Shown here piece after piece: positions 31,961 to 39,278 of a stretch of 39,622 nt of DNA (position 1 is its first letter; each line of letters opens with the position of its first letter). The stretch lies in the NCBI GenBank assembly GCA_021819525.1, contig JAKAQW010000013.1, positions 1-39,622 of the forward strand, read 5' to 3'. The notes under the pieces are model-generated. The model was not told the DNA's origin. It searched no databases and saw only the letters and a list, made by a program, of their open reading frames with translations. The DNA comes from Actinomycetes bacterium. Lineage in GTDB: Bacteria > Actinomycetota > Acidimicrobiia > Acidimicrobiales > UBA8190. The translations under genes and the position numbers were made by a program.

Positions 31961-31976
31961 CAGCGGGATTCCGCTG
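31961..31976 (-). terminator. Possible terminator hairpin of the tRNA-Cys gene
   Basis: CAGCGG-GATT-CCGCTG is a perfect 6-bp stem with a 4-nt loop, 12 nt past the tRNA 3' end. No T tract follows; the motif AGCGAAATAGCG comes next on the minus strand (31941-31952). Confidence 0.45.
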
Positions 31977-31987
31977 GGACCCCTCGG

Positions 31988-32059
31988 AGGCGGCGCCGGG
32001 AATCGAACCCGGGTACGGGGCTTTGCAGGCCCCTGCCTAAACCACTCGGCCACGCCGCC
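31988..32059 (-). tRNA. tRNA-Cys (GCA anticodon)
   Basis: The minus strand folds into a complete cloverleaf. Acceptor GGCGGCG pairs with CGCCGCC; the D arm is GCC-GAGTGGTTTA-GGC; the anticodon stem is GGGGC/GCCCC with loop CTGCAAA (anticodon GCA); the variable loop is GTAC; and the T arm is CCGGG-TTCGATT-CCCGG. The discriminator base is U, as required for cysteine. CCA is not encoded. A TAGGCT -10 box lies 9 nt upstream. The gene marks the right edge of the decayed island. Confidence 0.96.
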
Positions 32060-32134
32060 GCTCGGGGCAGCCTAGCCAACGTGGGCCGCATCGGTGACCG
32101 GCCGCATCGGTGACTGGCCGTGCTCCGCGGAGCG

Positions 32135-32341
32135 TCAGTGGCGCACCGCGTGGACGATCCGGACGATCAGTGCCACCACCACCACCAGCACCACGATCTT
32201 CAGACCGAGCAGGATCATGCCCACCACGGCGTGCAGGGCCCACAGCCCGATGAGGACGGCCCCGACGACCGCCGCGACCACCAACCCCTTGTCGAAGGTG
32301 CTGACCGCGCCACCGCCTTGTCGCTTCTCCACAGTGCTCAT
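32135..32341 (-). CDS. Small two-helix membrane protein, unknown function
   Basis: The 68-residue protein begins STVEKRQGGGAVSTFDKG and is then almost entirely hydrophobic (LVVAAVVGAVLIGLWALHAV, then GMILLGLKIVVLVVVVALIV), ending RIVHAVRH. Two transmembrane helices with both ends cytoplasmic are likely. The ATG at 32341 has an AGGAGG site 5-6 nt upstream. The open frame extends upstream into a 30-bp tandem repeat that would add AAPAAERGAV-like decapeptides; I regard this as non-coding. No family is recognised. Confidence 0.65.
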   Translation of the reverse strand: MSTVEKRQGGGAVSTFDKGLVVAAVVGAVLIGLWALHAVVGMILLGLKIVVLVVVVALIVRIVHAVRH

Positions 32342-32430
32342 GTCGGCCTCCTGGTCGACCGTCCACATTGGCTCGATGTCGACCCGGCCCACGCTATCGC
32401 TCGCCTGGGCAGATCCGACAGCGCCCCTGC

Positions 32431-32584
32431 ACTCTGCCGCCGGAGCTGCGACAGCACCCCGCTCTGCCGCCGGAGCTGCGACAGCACCCCGCTCTGCCAC
32501 CGGAGCTGCAACAGCACCCCTGCGCTCTGCCGCCGGAGCTGCGACAGCACCCCGCTCTGCCACCGGAGCTGCGGACAGCACCCC
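32431..32584. repeat. 30-bp tandem repeat, five copies
   Basis: Units of GCTCTGCCGCCGGAG followed by CTGCGACAGCACCCC lie at 32431-32460, 32461-32490, 32491-32520, 32521-32553 (3-nt insertion) and 32554-32584 (1-nt insertion). There are no unique spacers, so this is a minisatellite and not a CRISPR array. It lies upstream of the small membrane protein gene. Confidence 0.95.
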
Positions 32585-32627
32585 ACCGTGCCGCCATGAC
32601 GGCCGCGACGGCGCCGTGGCCCTGTCA

Positions 32628-34325
32628 TCAACGAAATGGGTCTACAAGCACCCCGGGGTTGCATACCCCGGCCGGGTCGAGCACCCCTTTCGCCGCCCGC
32701 AGCACGGTGGCGAACAGATCGGGGCGCTGTCGGTCGTACCAGGCGCGATGATCACGCCCCACCGCATGGTGGTGGGTGATCGACCCACCGCCGGCGAGCA
32801 GCGCTTCCGAGGCAGCCTGCTTCACCACCGACCACTGGCGCAGCTCGTCACCCCGACGCGCCGGTGCCAGCACCGTGAAGTAGGGAGCGGCGCCGTCGGG
32901 GTAGACGTGGGTGAGCCGGCACGTCACCGTGCCTGCCGAGGCGCCCACCTCGGCCAGGGCGGCTGTGACGGCGCTCACCACAGCGTCGTGCAACGCGGCC
33001 AAGCGGTCCCAGGTGACCGCCGTCTCGAAGGTCTCGCACAACACCCCCAGCTGCACCAACACGTCACGGAGGTAGGGAGCCCGTACGAAGGCGGCCCGCC
33101 AGCCGGCGTTGGCGTCGTCGCCCGCGGTGCCACCGGCTCCGGGGCCAGGGGTTGCGACAGCATCGGTGTCAGTGGCCGGTGCCGGGTCGGTCCGTCGAGA
33201 ACCGGCCCCAGCCTGCGCCGGATCCCCCCCACCAGGGCGTCCCCACGACCCGTCGAGACGGCCTCCGTGGTCGGCAACCAGCTCAGCTGCCCGCCGAGCA
33301 GCCGCGTCGACGGGGTGGTCGGCGGACTCGAACCCCACCAGGAGCACCGCCTCGGATCCCGAGCCCACCCCGTTCATGACGGCTTCGAGCGGGTCGACCA
33401 GCCGACAGTTCGCCGGCTGCAGCCCGGACTGCGCGAGCGCCTGCACGGCTGGCAGCCCGGCGAGGAAGCTCGGGAAGCGGCACGAACCGCTGCTGCGCCA
33501 CCGAGGACGGGGCCGGACCCGCACCCACGCCTCGGTGATGATCCCCAGCACCCCTTCTGATCCGATGAACAACCGGTCCGGCGACGGACCGGCCCCCGAC
33601 GCGGGCAGGCGCCGGCTCTCGACGATCCCTGCCGGGGTGACCACTCGAAGCGACTCCACGACGTCGTCGATGTGGGTCGGGCCGCTCGCGAAGTGGCCGC
33701 CTGCTCGGGTCGCGATCCAACCTCCCAAGGTGGACCACTCGAAGCTCTGCGGGAAGTGCCGAAGGGTGAGGCCCGAGGGGCGGAGCTGGGCCTCGAGCGA
33801 GGGGCCCAGCGCACCGGCTTGGATCCGGGCCGAGCGGGACATCGGGTCGACCTCGACCACTTTATCGAGCAGGCCGAGGTCGACCGAGACAGCACCGCCG
33901 TAGCCCTCGCCGACGTCGGGCTCGACCCCACCGACGACGCTGCTGCCCCCGCCGTACGCGACGGCAGCCACCTGGTTCGACGTGCACCAGTCGAGCACCG
34001 CGACCACGTCGGCTTCGTTGCGGGGGCGGAGCACCAGATCCGGCGGATGCACCACCTCGCCTCGCAGGGCCCGCACCACGTCACGGTACGACTTGCCCAT
34101 GGCGTGCCCCGCCCGGTCCTCGCTGCTGGCACTGGCCAGGTCGGCTAGTGCCGGGGGCGGGGTGACCCGAGGCGGGGGCAGCTCGAGGTCCCCTGGTGCC
34201 GGTGGCTCCTGGCGATGACCGTCGAGCCCGAACCGTGCACCGAGCAGATCCTCGAGCGCTGCCACCTCGGCATCACCCGGACCGCCTCCTTCGATCCCCC
34301 ATCCCCACCACGACCGTCGTGCCAT
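32628..34325 (-). CDS. FAD-binding oxidase, alkyldihydroxyacetonephosphate synthase-like
   Basis: The protein of about 565 residues starts ARRSWWGWGIEGG, a typical opening for this family. It contains the PCMH-type FAD domain: VAAVAYGGGSSVVGGV (pyrophosphate loop), then SFEWSTLGGWIATRAGGHFASG and the DRLFIGSEGVLGIITEAWVRV block. The C-terminal cap has GGGSITHHHAVGRDHRAWY, the triple-His active-site motif of AGPS, and ends AAKGVLDPAGVCNPGVL. In eukaryotes AGPS makes ether-lipid precursors; bacterial homologues may act on other 2-hydroxyacid or ether substrates. An Ala/Gly/Pro-rich insert lies near residues 365-405. The ATG at 34325 is chosen by homology; longer upstream frames are artefacts. 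It is divergent from glnD. Confidence 0.85.
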   Translation of the reverse strand: MARRSWWGWGIEGGGPGDAEVAALEDLLGARFGLDGHRQEPPAPGDLELPPPRVTPPPALADLASASSEDRAGHAMGKSYRDVVRALRGEVVHPPDLVLRPRNEADVVAVLDWCTSNQVAAVAYGGGSSVVGGVEPDVGEGYGGAVSVDLGLLDKVVEVDPMSRSARIQAGALGPSLEAQLRPSGLTLRHFPQSFEWSTLGGWIATRAGGHFASGPTHIDDVVESLRVVTPAGIVESRRLPASGAGPSPDRLFIGSEGVLGIITEAWVRVRPRPRWRSSGSCRFPSFLAGLPAVQALAQSGLQPANCRLVDPLEAVMNGVGSGSEAVLLVGFESADHPVDAAARRAAELVADHGGRLDGSWGRPGGGDPAQAGAGSRRTDPAPATDTDAVATPGPGAGGTAGDDANAGWRAAFVRAPYLRDVLVQLGVLCETFETAVTWDRLAALHDAVVSAVTAALAEVGASAGTVTCRLTHVYPDGAAPYFTVLAPARRGDELRQWSVVKQAASEALLAGGGSITHHHAVGRDHRAWYDRQRPDLFATVLRAAKGVLDPAGVCNPGVLVDPFR

Positions 34326-34378
34326 AGCCTGATCGTCGCGCTGATGCTGGCGGCGCACCACTTGTGAGCAGCTCGTGG

Positions 34379-34384
34379 TACCGT
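34379..34384 (+). promoter_or_regulatory. Leaderless -10 box of glnD
   Basis: TACCGT is followed by CCGCCA and then the GTG at 34391 (6-nt spacing). The box lies within the longer frame that starts at 34364, so that start is unlikely. Confidence 0.5.
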
Positions 34385-34390
34385 CCGCCA

Positions 34391-36787
34391 GTGTCATGGC
34401 ACGCCATCCGACAAGCGCTGTCGGCTGACACCGGACGCCGGGGCCGGCTGCTGTGCCGGGATCTGAGCGATGCCGTCGACAGGTGGACCGCCGATCTCCT
34501 GGCCGAAGCCACAGGCGGGAACCCCGAGGATCTCGCCCTGGTGGCCGTGGGGGGCTATGGACGCCGTGAGCTCTGCCCGGGAAGCGACCTCGACCTGGTG
34601 CTGCTGCACACCGGGCGCTCCGACATCGGCGCGATAGCCGACGCCATGTGGTACCCCATCTGGGACGGCGGCGCTCGCCTGGACCACTCCGTGCGCCGGC
34701 CGGGCGAGGTGCTCCGGGCCGCCACCGACGATCTGCGAGTCCAGCTCGGACTGCTCGACGGTCGGGTGGTGGCAGGCGACCCGGCCGTGGCCGGCCCAGT
34801 GCTCGAGGAGGTGGGCGAGCTGTGGCGCCGGCGAGCACCGCAGTGGTACCCGGTCATCGTCGAGGCGGCCGGCAACCGCCGGGAACGCTACGGCGACCTG
34901 CCCTTCCTCCTCGAGCCCGATCTGAAGGAGAGCCACGGCGGCCTGCGCGATGCCCACGTGGTCCGCTGCCTGGCCCGAGCAGACGACACGCTGCGTGAGC
35001 AGATCGACGTGGCGGCCGTGGAAGAAGCCCGGTTACGGCTCCTCGACGTCCGAGTCGAGCTGCACCGTGCCGAGCACCACCCGTCGGACCGTCTGGTCCT
35101 CCAGGTGCAGGACGACGTCGCAGGAGCGCTCGGCCTCGACGACGCCGACACGCTCATGGCGGACGTGGCCGCGGCCGGGCGGGCAGTGAGCTGGGTGGCC
35201 AGCGACGCCTGGCGGCGCTTGGCGGCCACCACCACCGGTACGTCGGGGAGTCGCTCTCGCCTTCGCCGGCGAGCTGCGGGCGCTCGAGCAGCCCTCGTCG
35301 TCGCGACGACGAGGGCTGAGCCCGGCGTCGCCATCCGCCACCTCACCGGCCACGCCGGCGGCAGCTGGCCCGGCGAGGTCACACTCGATCCCGACGGCGC
35401 CGATCCGAGCGACCCGGCACTGGCGTTGCGAATGGCCGCGGTAGCCGCCGAGCGGTCGTTGCCGCTGGCCGGAGAAGCGCTGGCCGCACTTGCACGCGCC
35501 ATCCGCGAGCCGCCTGATCCATGGCCGGCCGAGCTGCGAGCAGCCCTGGTGCGTGCCCTGGCGGCCGGCGCACCGGCGGTGGCCGCCTTCGAGGCACTGG
35601 ACCACTACGGGCTGATGGTGCGCCTGGTTCCCGAATGGGCAGCGGTGCGAAACAAGCCTCAGCGCAACGCCTATCACAGGTTCACCGTGGACCGGCACCT
35701 CCTCGAAGCCGCCGCCCGGGCCGCCCCCCTCGCCCTGGCCGCAGCCCGTCCCGACCTGTTGCTGGTGGGCACCTGGCTCCACGACATCGGCAAGGGCTTC
35801 CCTGGGGACCACACCGAGACGGGACAGCAGATCGTCGACAGGGTCGCGCGGCGCATGGGGTTCCCCGACGCCGACGTGGACCGCCTGGTGACCATGGTCC
35901 GGCTCCACCTGCTGCTCCCCGATGTCGCCACCCGGCGCGACCTGGAGGACCCCGCCACGGTGACAGCGGTCGCCGAAGCGGTCGGCGACTCCACCACCTT
36001 GGGGTTGCTGGCCAGCCTCACCGAAGCCGACAGCCTCGCCACCGGCCCGAGCGCCTGGGGACCGTGGAAAGCCGGCTTGGTGGCCGAATTGGCAGCCCGG
36101 GTCCGTGCCCGGTTGGCGGGGACCGAGCCGGAGGGCGTGCTCGAGGCGGCGCCCGCCATCGACGACCGGCACCGGCGGCTCATCACGCAGGCCCGCCGGC
36201 TCGGCCGATCGCTCCTCTTGGCCGAATCGGACCAGGTGACCGTCGTGGCGCCCGACCGGCCTGGCCTGCTTGCCACCTGCACCGGCGTGCTCGCGCTGTT
36301 CGGCCTGGACGTCCGCTCTGCCGACGTGACCGGTGACGACGGTTTCGCCGTGGACCGCTTCGTCGTGGAGCTCCCGCATGGGCGCAGACCGGACTGGACC
36401 CGGGTCGCCGACGATCTCGAGGCTGCCCTGCGAGGAACGCTCCCCCTCGATCGCCGCCTGGCCGAGCGGGCTCAGGCCTACGACGGTGCCCGGCGACCCG
36501 GGCTCACCCGCCCGGCACCGACCCGGGTGGCCGTGGACAACCGCGCGTCGGACACCGCCACCGTGGTCGACGTCCGCACCGTCGACGGCATCGGCGTGCT
36601 GCACCGCTTGACCAAGGCCGTCCTCGGCTGCCAGCTCGACGTGGTCGCCGCCCGGGTCAGCACGCTCGGCGACGAAGTGGTGGACGCGTTCTACCTCCTC
36701 GACCCCACCACCGGCGGCAAGGTCGTCGACCCCGGCCGGCTGCGCTCGCTCGAGCAAGCGCTGGTGGCCGCCGGTGAGCAGCGCTGA
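34391..36787 (+). CDS. glnD: [Protein-PII] uridylyltransferase/uridylyl-removing enzyme GlnD
   Basis: The protein of about 798 residues has all GlnD modules. The nucleotidyltransferase domain shows GGYGRREL (54-61) and GSDLDLV (64-70). The PII-uridylyltransferase helical region includes FLLEPDLKESHGGLRDAHVVRCL. The HD domain has LHDIGKG with His464/Asp465. Two C-terminal ACT domains begin near residues 615 (VTVVAPDRPGLLATCTGVLA) and 720 (VDVRTVDGIGVLHRLTKAVL). GlnD modifies the PII protein in response to glutamine (in actinobacteria often by adenylylation), linking nitrogen status to metabolism. No glnK or amtB is adjacent, which is unusual for actinobacteria. The GTG at 34391 is preferred over 34364 because of the -10 box just before it. 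Confidence 0.95.
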   Translation: MSWHAIRQALSADTGRRGRLLCRDLSDAVDRWTADLLAEATGGNPEDLALVAVGGYGRRELCPGSDLDLVLLHTGRSDIGAIADAMWYPIWDGGARLDHSVRRPGEVLRAATDDLRVQLGLLDGRVVAGDPAVAGPVLEEVGELWRRRAPQWYPVIVEAAGNRRERYGDLPFLLEPDLKESHGGLRDAHVVRCLARADDTLREQIDVAAVEEARLRLLDVRVELHRAEHHPSDRLVLQVQDDVAGALGLDDADTLMADVAAAGRAVSWVASDAWRRLAATTTGTSGSRSRLRRRAAGARAALVVATTRAEPGVAIRHLTGHAGGSWPGEVTLDPDGADPSDPALALRMAAVAAERSLPLAGEALAALARAIREPPDPWPAELRAALVRALAAGAPAVAAFEALDHYGLMVRLVPEWAAVRNKPQRNAYHRFTVDRHLLEAAARAAPLALAAARPDLLLVGTWLHDIGKGFPGDHTETGQQIVDRVARRMGFPDADVDRLVTMVRLHLLLPDVATRRDLEDPATVTAVAEAVGDSTTLGLLASLTEADSLATGPSAWGPWKAGLVAELAARVRARLAGTEPEGVLEAAPAIDDRHRRLITQARRLGRSLLLAESDQVTVVAPDRPGLLATCTGVLALFGLDVRSADVTGDDGFAVDRFVVELPHGRRPDWTRVADDLEAALRGTLPLDRRLAERAQAYDGARRPGLTRPAPTRVAVDNRASDTATVVDVRTVDGIGVLHRLTKAVLGCQLDVVAARVSTLGDEVVDAFYLLDPTTGGKVVDPGRLRSLEQALVAAGEQR

Positions 36788-36815
36788 GCGCAGACCAGTT
36801 CCTCGCCACTGGTCG

Positions 36816-37550
36816 TCAGCTTCTCGTGGTGCTCGCGCCGGTCCTTTCACCCACCCCGAGCGCGAGCGCCAGGAAGGGCCCTTGCCCGGTCAGATCCGCG
36901 CCGTCGACCGTCACCCAGGCATGTGCAGACACCGTGGAGCTGGCAGGCGCCGTGGAGCTGACCGGCGCTACTCCCAGATGGATGACGCAGCGGTGGTGCC
37001 GGTGCAGCACGACAGCCACAGCGAGGGCGTGGCGTAGGCACGCTTGACCCCGAGGCGGCCAGTGCCGAGACGCCACGGCCAGGGCTCGCAGCCTCCGGGC
37101 CTGGCCCGGCGATACGGCCACGGGGCCCGGCGATACGGCCACGGGGCCCGGCGATACGGCCACGGGGCTCGGCGATACGGCCACGGGGCTCGGCAGTGGC
37201 CCAGAAGACGAAGGTGGCCCAGAAGGCGAAGGTGGCCCAGAAGACGAAGGTGGCCCAGGAGGCGAAGGTGGCCCAGAAGACGAAGGTGGCCCAGAAGGCC
37301 GCGACGACCACTGCGTACCCGGCGCCGGGTACGGCAACTGGGGGCCCAACTCGAACCCCAGCCGACGTGCAAGCTCGGGAAGCGGCATGACCCGTAGGGC
37401 GATCTCGGTTCCGAGCATGGCCAGGAACGCCCATGTCACCGTGGCGACCGCCACGGCCCGACGCTCGTCCACGGACCGCAGTGCACCGACGGCTCGCTGG
37501 CCGCGACCCACCACCCGCCTCCCCGCACGACCGGCTCCGAGCCACCTCAT
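36816..37550 (-). CDS. Transglutaminase-like protein of the lasso-peptide B2 (Transglut_core3) type with Pro-rich repeat insert
   Basis: The 244-residue protein has two family parts. The N-terminal part contains a hydrophobic helix (VATVTWAFLAMLGTEIALRV, about 35-54) and MPLPELARRLGFEL. The catalytic part contains RGQACLRHALAVAVVLHRHHRCVIHLGVAPV and SAHAWVTVDGADL, giving the Cys-His-Asp triad of the core3 cysteine-protease fold known from lasso peptide B2 leader peptidases. Between them, about residues 83-150, lies a Pro/Ser-rich insert encoded by two in-frame tandem repeats: hexapeptides (GPPSSS-like) and four PVAVSPG-like heptapeptides. B2 proteins normally lack this. No RiPP recognition protein, asparagine-synthetase-like cyclase or precursor gene is visible, so a lasso product is not supported. 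TACGAT lies 8 nt before the ATG. Confidence 0.75.
   Translation of the reverse strand: MRWLGAGRAGRRVVGRGQRAVGALRSVDERRAVAVATVTWAFLAMLGTEIALRVMPLPELARRLGFELGPQLPYPAPGTQWSSRPSGPPSSSGPPSPPGPPSSSGPPSPSGPPSSSGPLPSPVAVSPSPVAVSPGPVAVSPGPVAVSPGQARRLRALAVASRHWPPRGQACLRHALAVAVVLHRHHRCVIHLGVAPVSSTAPASSTVSAHAWVTVDGADLTGQGPFLALALGVGERTGASTTRS
37103..37303. repeat. In-frame minisatellite inside the B2-like gene
   Basis: Four 21-bp units (GGCCCGGCGATACGGCCACGG) occupy 37103-37186. Six 18-bp units (GTGGCCCAGAAGACGAAG with variants) occupy 37196-37303. Both periods are multiples of three and the minus-strand frame stays open throughout. Confidence 0.95.
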
Positions 37551-37594
37551 CACTGGTGATCGTACGAGAAACCACCCCCTCGGACAGCCGGCAC

Positions 37595-37687
37595 GGCATG
37601 GGACAGGGCCGCACGGAGCAGGGCCGGCATGGGACAGGGCCGCACGGAGCAGGGCCGGCATGGGACAGGGCCGCACGGAGCAGGGCC
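37595..37687. repeat. 31-bp tandem repeat, three perfect copies
   Basis: The unit GGCATGGGACAGGGC followed by CGCACGGAGCAGGGCC starts at 37595, 37626 and 37657, with a partial copy from 37688. It occupies the 329-nt divergent gap between the B2-like gene and the gene at 37880. Nothing else is recognisable there. Confidence 0.95.
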
Positions 37688-37879
37688 GGCATGCACCCAG
37701 TGCGGGCCGGCGGTCGTCCAGGGGAGCTGCCGCTACCAAAATTTCATGTAGCGCAGACACCCGATTTGGTAGAGAATGTGCAGTGGGAAGTGGTCGATGC
37801 CACCGTCTCCGGCCGATCGGCACCGGCCCGGTTCGAGGATGTCCCGGCCACGGCCAGGCTCGAGGGTGGGGAGGTACCT

Positions 37880-38281
37880 GTGCACCACGTCAGCGAACGA
37901 GCGACAGTTCGGCGCCAGACCGACGAGCTGCTCACTGCCCTTGGTGATACTCCGGCACAGGTGGCCGCTTCTCTGGCCGGTGCGGGGGTTCGGGGTGTGC
38001 CGTCGAATTCACGCGACTGCGCTGTGGCGGTGTACCTCGGCGCCGTGGTCGCCGCCGATGACCGGGTCCGAGGGGTGAAGGTCTGCAAGAGCGAGGTCCT
38101 GGTCGAGCGCACGGGATGGTGGCGGCGGTCGGTGGTGGTCGCCCTGCCCACCGCGGTGCGCGAGCTCATCGCTGCCTTCGACGCCCGCAGCTACCCCCAG
38201 TTGCTGCGGCCTGACGTCGCATCGGCGACCGGCCGCCTCTCTCCCGCTACGACCTCGACCACCCTGCCGTCCCCTGGCTGA
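37880..38281 (+). CDS. Uncharacterised protein of 133 residues
   Basis: The GTG at 37880 follows a strong GGGGAGGT site by 4 nt. The product begins HHVSERATVRRQTDELLTALG and contains TPAQVAASLAGAGVRGVPSNSRDCAVAVYLGAVVAADDRVRGVKVCKSEVLVE, then VVVALPTAVRELIAAFDARSYPQLLRPD and a disordered-looking Ser/Thr/Pro tail. The sequence looks like a folded alpha/beta domain with two Cys residues, but I do not recognise it. It lies 34 nt upstream of mobA in the same direction, so a link with molybdenum cofactor synthesis or an operon with mobA is possible but unproven. Confidence 0.65.
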   Translation: MHHVSERATVRRQTDELLTALGDTPAQVAASLAGAGVRGVPSNSRDCAVAVYLGAVVAADDRVRGVKVCKSEVLVERTGWWRRSVVVALPTAVRELIAAFDARSYPQLLRPDVASATGRLSPATTSTTLPSPG

Positions 38282-38315
38282 CCCCGGTGCACCCGGCGAG
38301 CCCCGGGACCGGTCC

Positions 38316-38933
38316 GTGCTCGCTCGCCGTGCCCGCACGGTCGGAGGGGTGCTGCTCACCGGTGGCACCAGCCGGCGCATGGGAACGGACAAGGCCACCA
38401 TGGTGGTGGGGCATCGATCACTGGCCGAGCGGGTCGCCGCCCGGTTGCAGGCAGTCGCCGACCCGGTCGTCGAGGTCGGCCAAGGGGTGAGCGGCGTCGA
38501 CATCGTGGTCTCGGAGGCGCCACCGGGCGGAGGGCCGCTTGCCGCGACCCTCGCCGGCGCCGAAGCGTTGTGGTCAGCGGGGTGCCACGGTCCGATCTTG
38601 CTAGTGGCTTGCGACCTTCCCTTGGTGACCGTCGCGCTGCTGCAGTGGCTGGCCGACGTTCCCGGAGGTTCCTCGGTGGTGCCGGTCGTCGCCGGTCGGC
38701 TACAGCCGCTGTGCGCCCGGTGGTCCGCACTCGACATCGCAGAAGCCCGGCAGGCCTACCGGCGCGGGGAGCGCTCCATGCGCCCGCTGACCGCACGCCC
38801 CGCTGTCCTTCTCGCCGACGAGCGCTGGTGGGGCTCTGTGTCCGAGCCAGAAGGCTTCGCCGACGTCGACTGTCCTGCAGACCTCGATCGGCTGAGGCTC
38901 GAGTGGCGACCGGGCGACACCACACCTCGCTGA
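38316..38933 (+). CDS. mobA: Molybdenum cofactor guanylyltransferase MobA
   Basis: The 205-residue protein starts GGVLLTGGTSRRMGTDKA, the nucleotide-binding signature of MobA (LAGG-S-RMG-DK). It has GGGPLAATLAGAEAL and ILLVACDLPLVT with the metal-binding Asp, VVPVVAGRLQPLCARW, and the C-terminal FADVDCPADLDRL. It transfers GMP from GTP to molybdopterin to form the MGD cofactor used by many oxidoreductases. The GTG start at 38316 lacks a clear ribosome site. moaE follows downstream, so cofactor genes are grouped here. Confidence 0.9.
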   Translation: MLARRARTVGGVLLTGGTSRRMGTDKATMVVGHRSLAERVAARLQAVADPVVEVGQGVSGVDIVVSEAPPGGGPLAATLAGAEALWSAGCHGPILLVACDLPLVTVALLQWLADVPGGSSVVPVVAGRLQPLCARWSALDIAEARQAYRRGERSMRPLTARPAVLLADERWWGSVSEPEGFADVDCPADLDRLRLEWRPGDTTPR

Positions 38934-39018
38934 CCGTCTGCGCCGAAGCGCCGTCGTCCAGCACGCGACCACACGGCCACATCGACACCCCCACCCCCAC
39001 ACAGCACAGCCCCAGCCC

Positions 39019-39095
39019 CAGGCCTGCCCACCCCAGCCCACACCAGGCCTGCCCCACCCCAGCCCACACCAGGCCTGCCCCAGCCCAGCCCACAC
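39019..39095. repeat. 25-26-bp tandem repeat, three copies
   Basis: CAGGCCTGCCCCA followed by CCCCAGCCCACAC occurs at 39019-39043 (one base shorter), 39044-39069 and 39070-39095. It lies in the 345-nt gap between mobA and moaE. The only other feature there is the moaE -10 box. Confidence 0.9.
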
Positions 39096-39266
39096 CAGCG
39101 CCACGGGACCGCTGCCACCTCGGCGACGTCGAGCACGCGTGCCAAGACCCACTCCCACCGACCCACGGCAGTGCTCGAAGCGTGGGTGGTCACCGCGCCA
39201 CACGAGCGCTCCCCGCACCACACCGATACCACCAGCGGTACCCGGAGAGTTCTTCACAGTCGGCGA

Positions 39267-39272
39267 TAGGAT
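39267..39272 (+). promoter_or_regulatory. Leaderless -10 box of moaE
   Basis: TAGGAT is followed by GCAGCC and the GTG at 39279 (6-nt spacing), with no ribosome site. Confidence 0.5.
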
Positions 39273-39278
39273 GCAGCC

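Noticed and set aside
29440-32040. 866-codon plus-strand open frame
   Set aside because: It is antisense to hipA, hipB and tRNA-Cys and has no recognisable domain.
32342-32581. Repeat-encoded N-terminal extension of the small membrane protein
   Set aside because: The ATG at 32341 has a good AGGAGG site, and the last repeat copy has a frame-breaking 1-nt insertion.
32431-32584. Possible CRISPR array
   Set aside because: Units are contiguous with no unique spacers and no cas genes are near; it is a minisatellite.
37595-37687. Possible CRISPR array
   Set aside because: Perfect head-to-tail 31-bp copies without spacers.
36816-38281. Lasso-peptide biosynthetic cluster
   Set aside because: Only a B2-like fold is present; no precursor, PqqD-like or asparagine-synthetase-like gene is seen.
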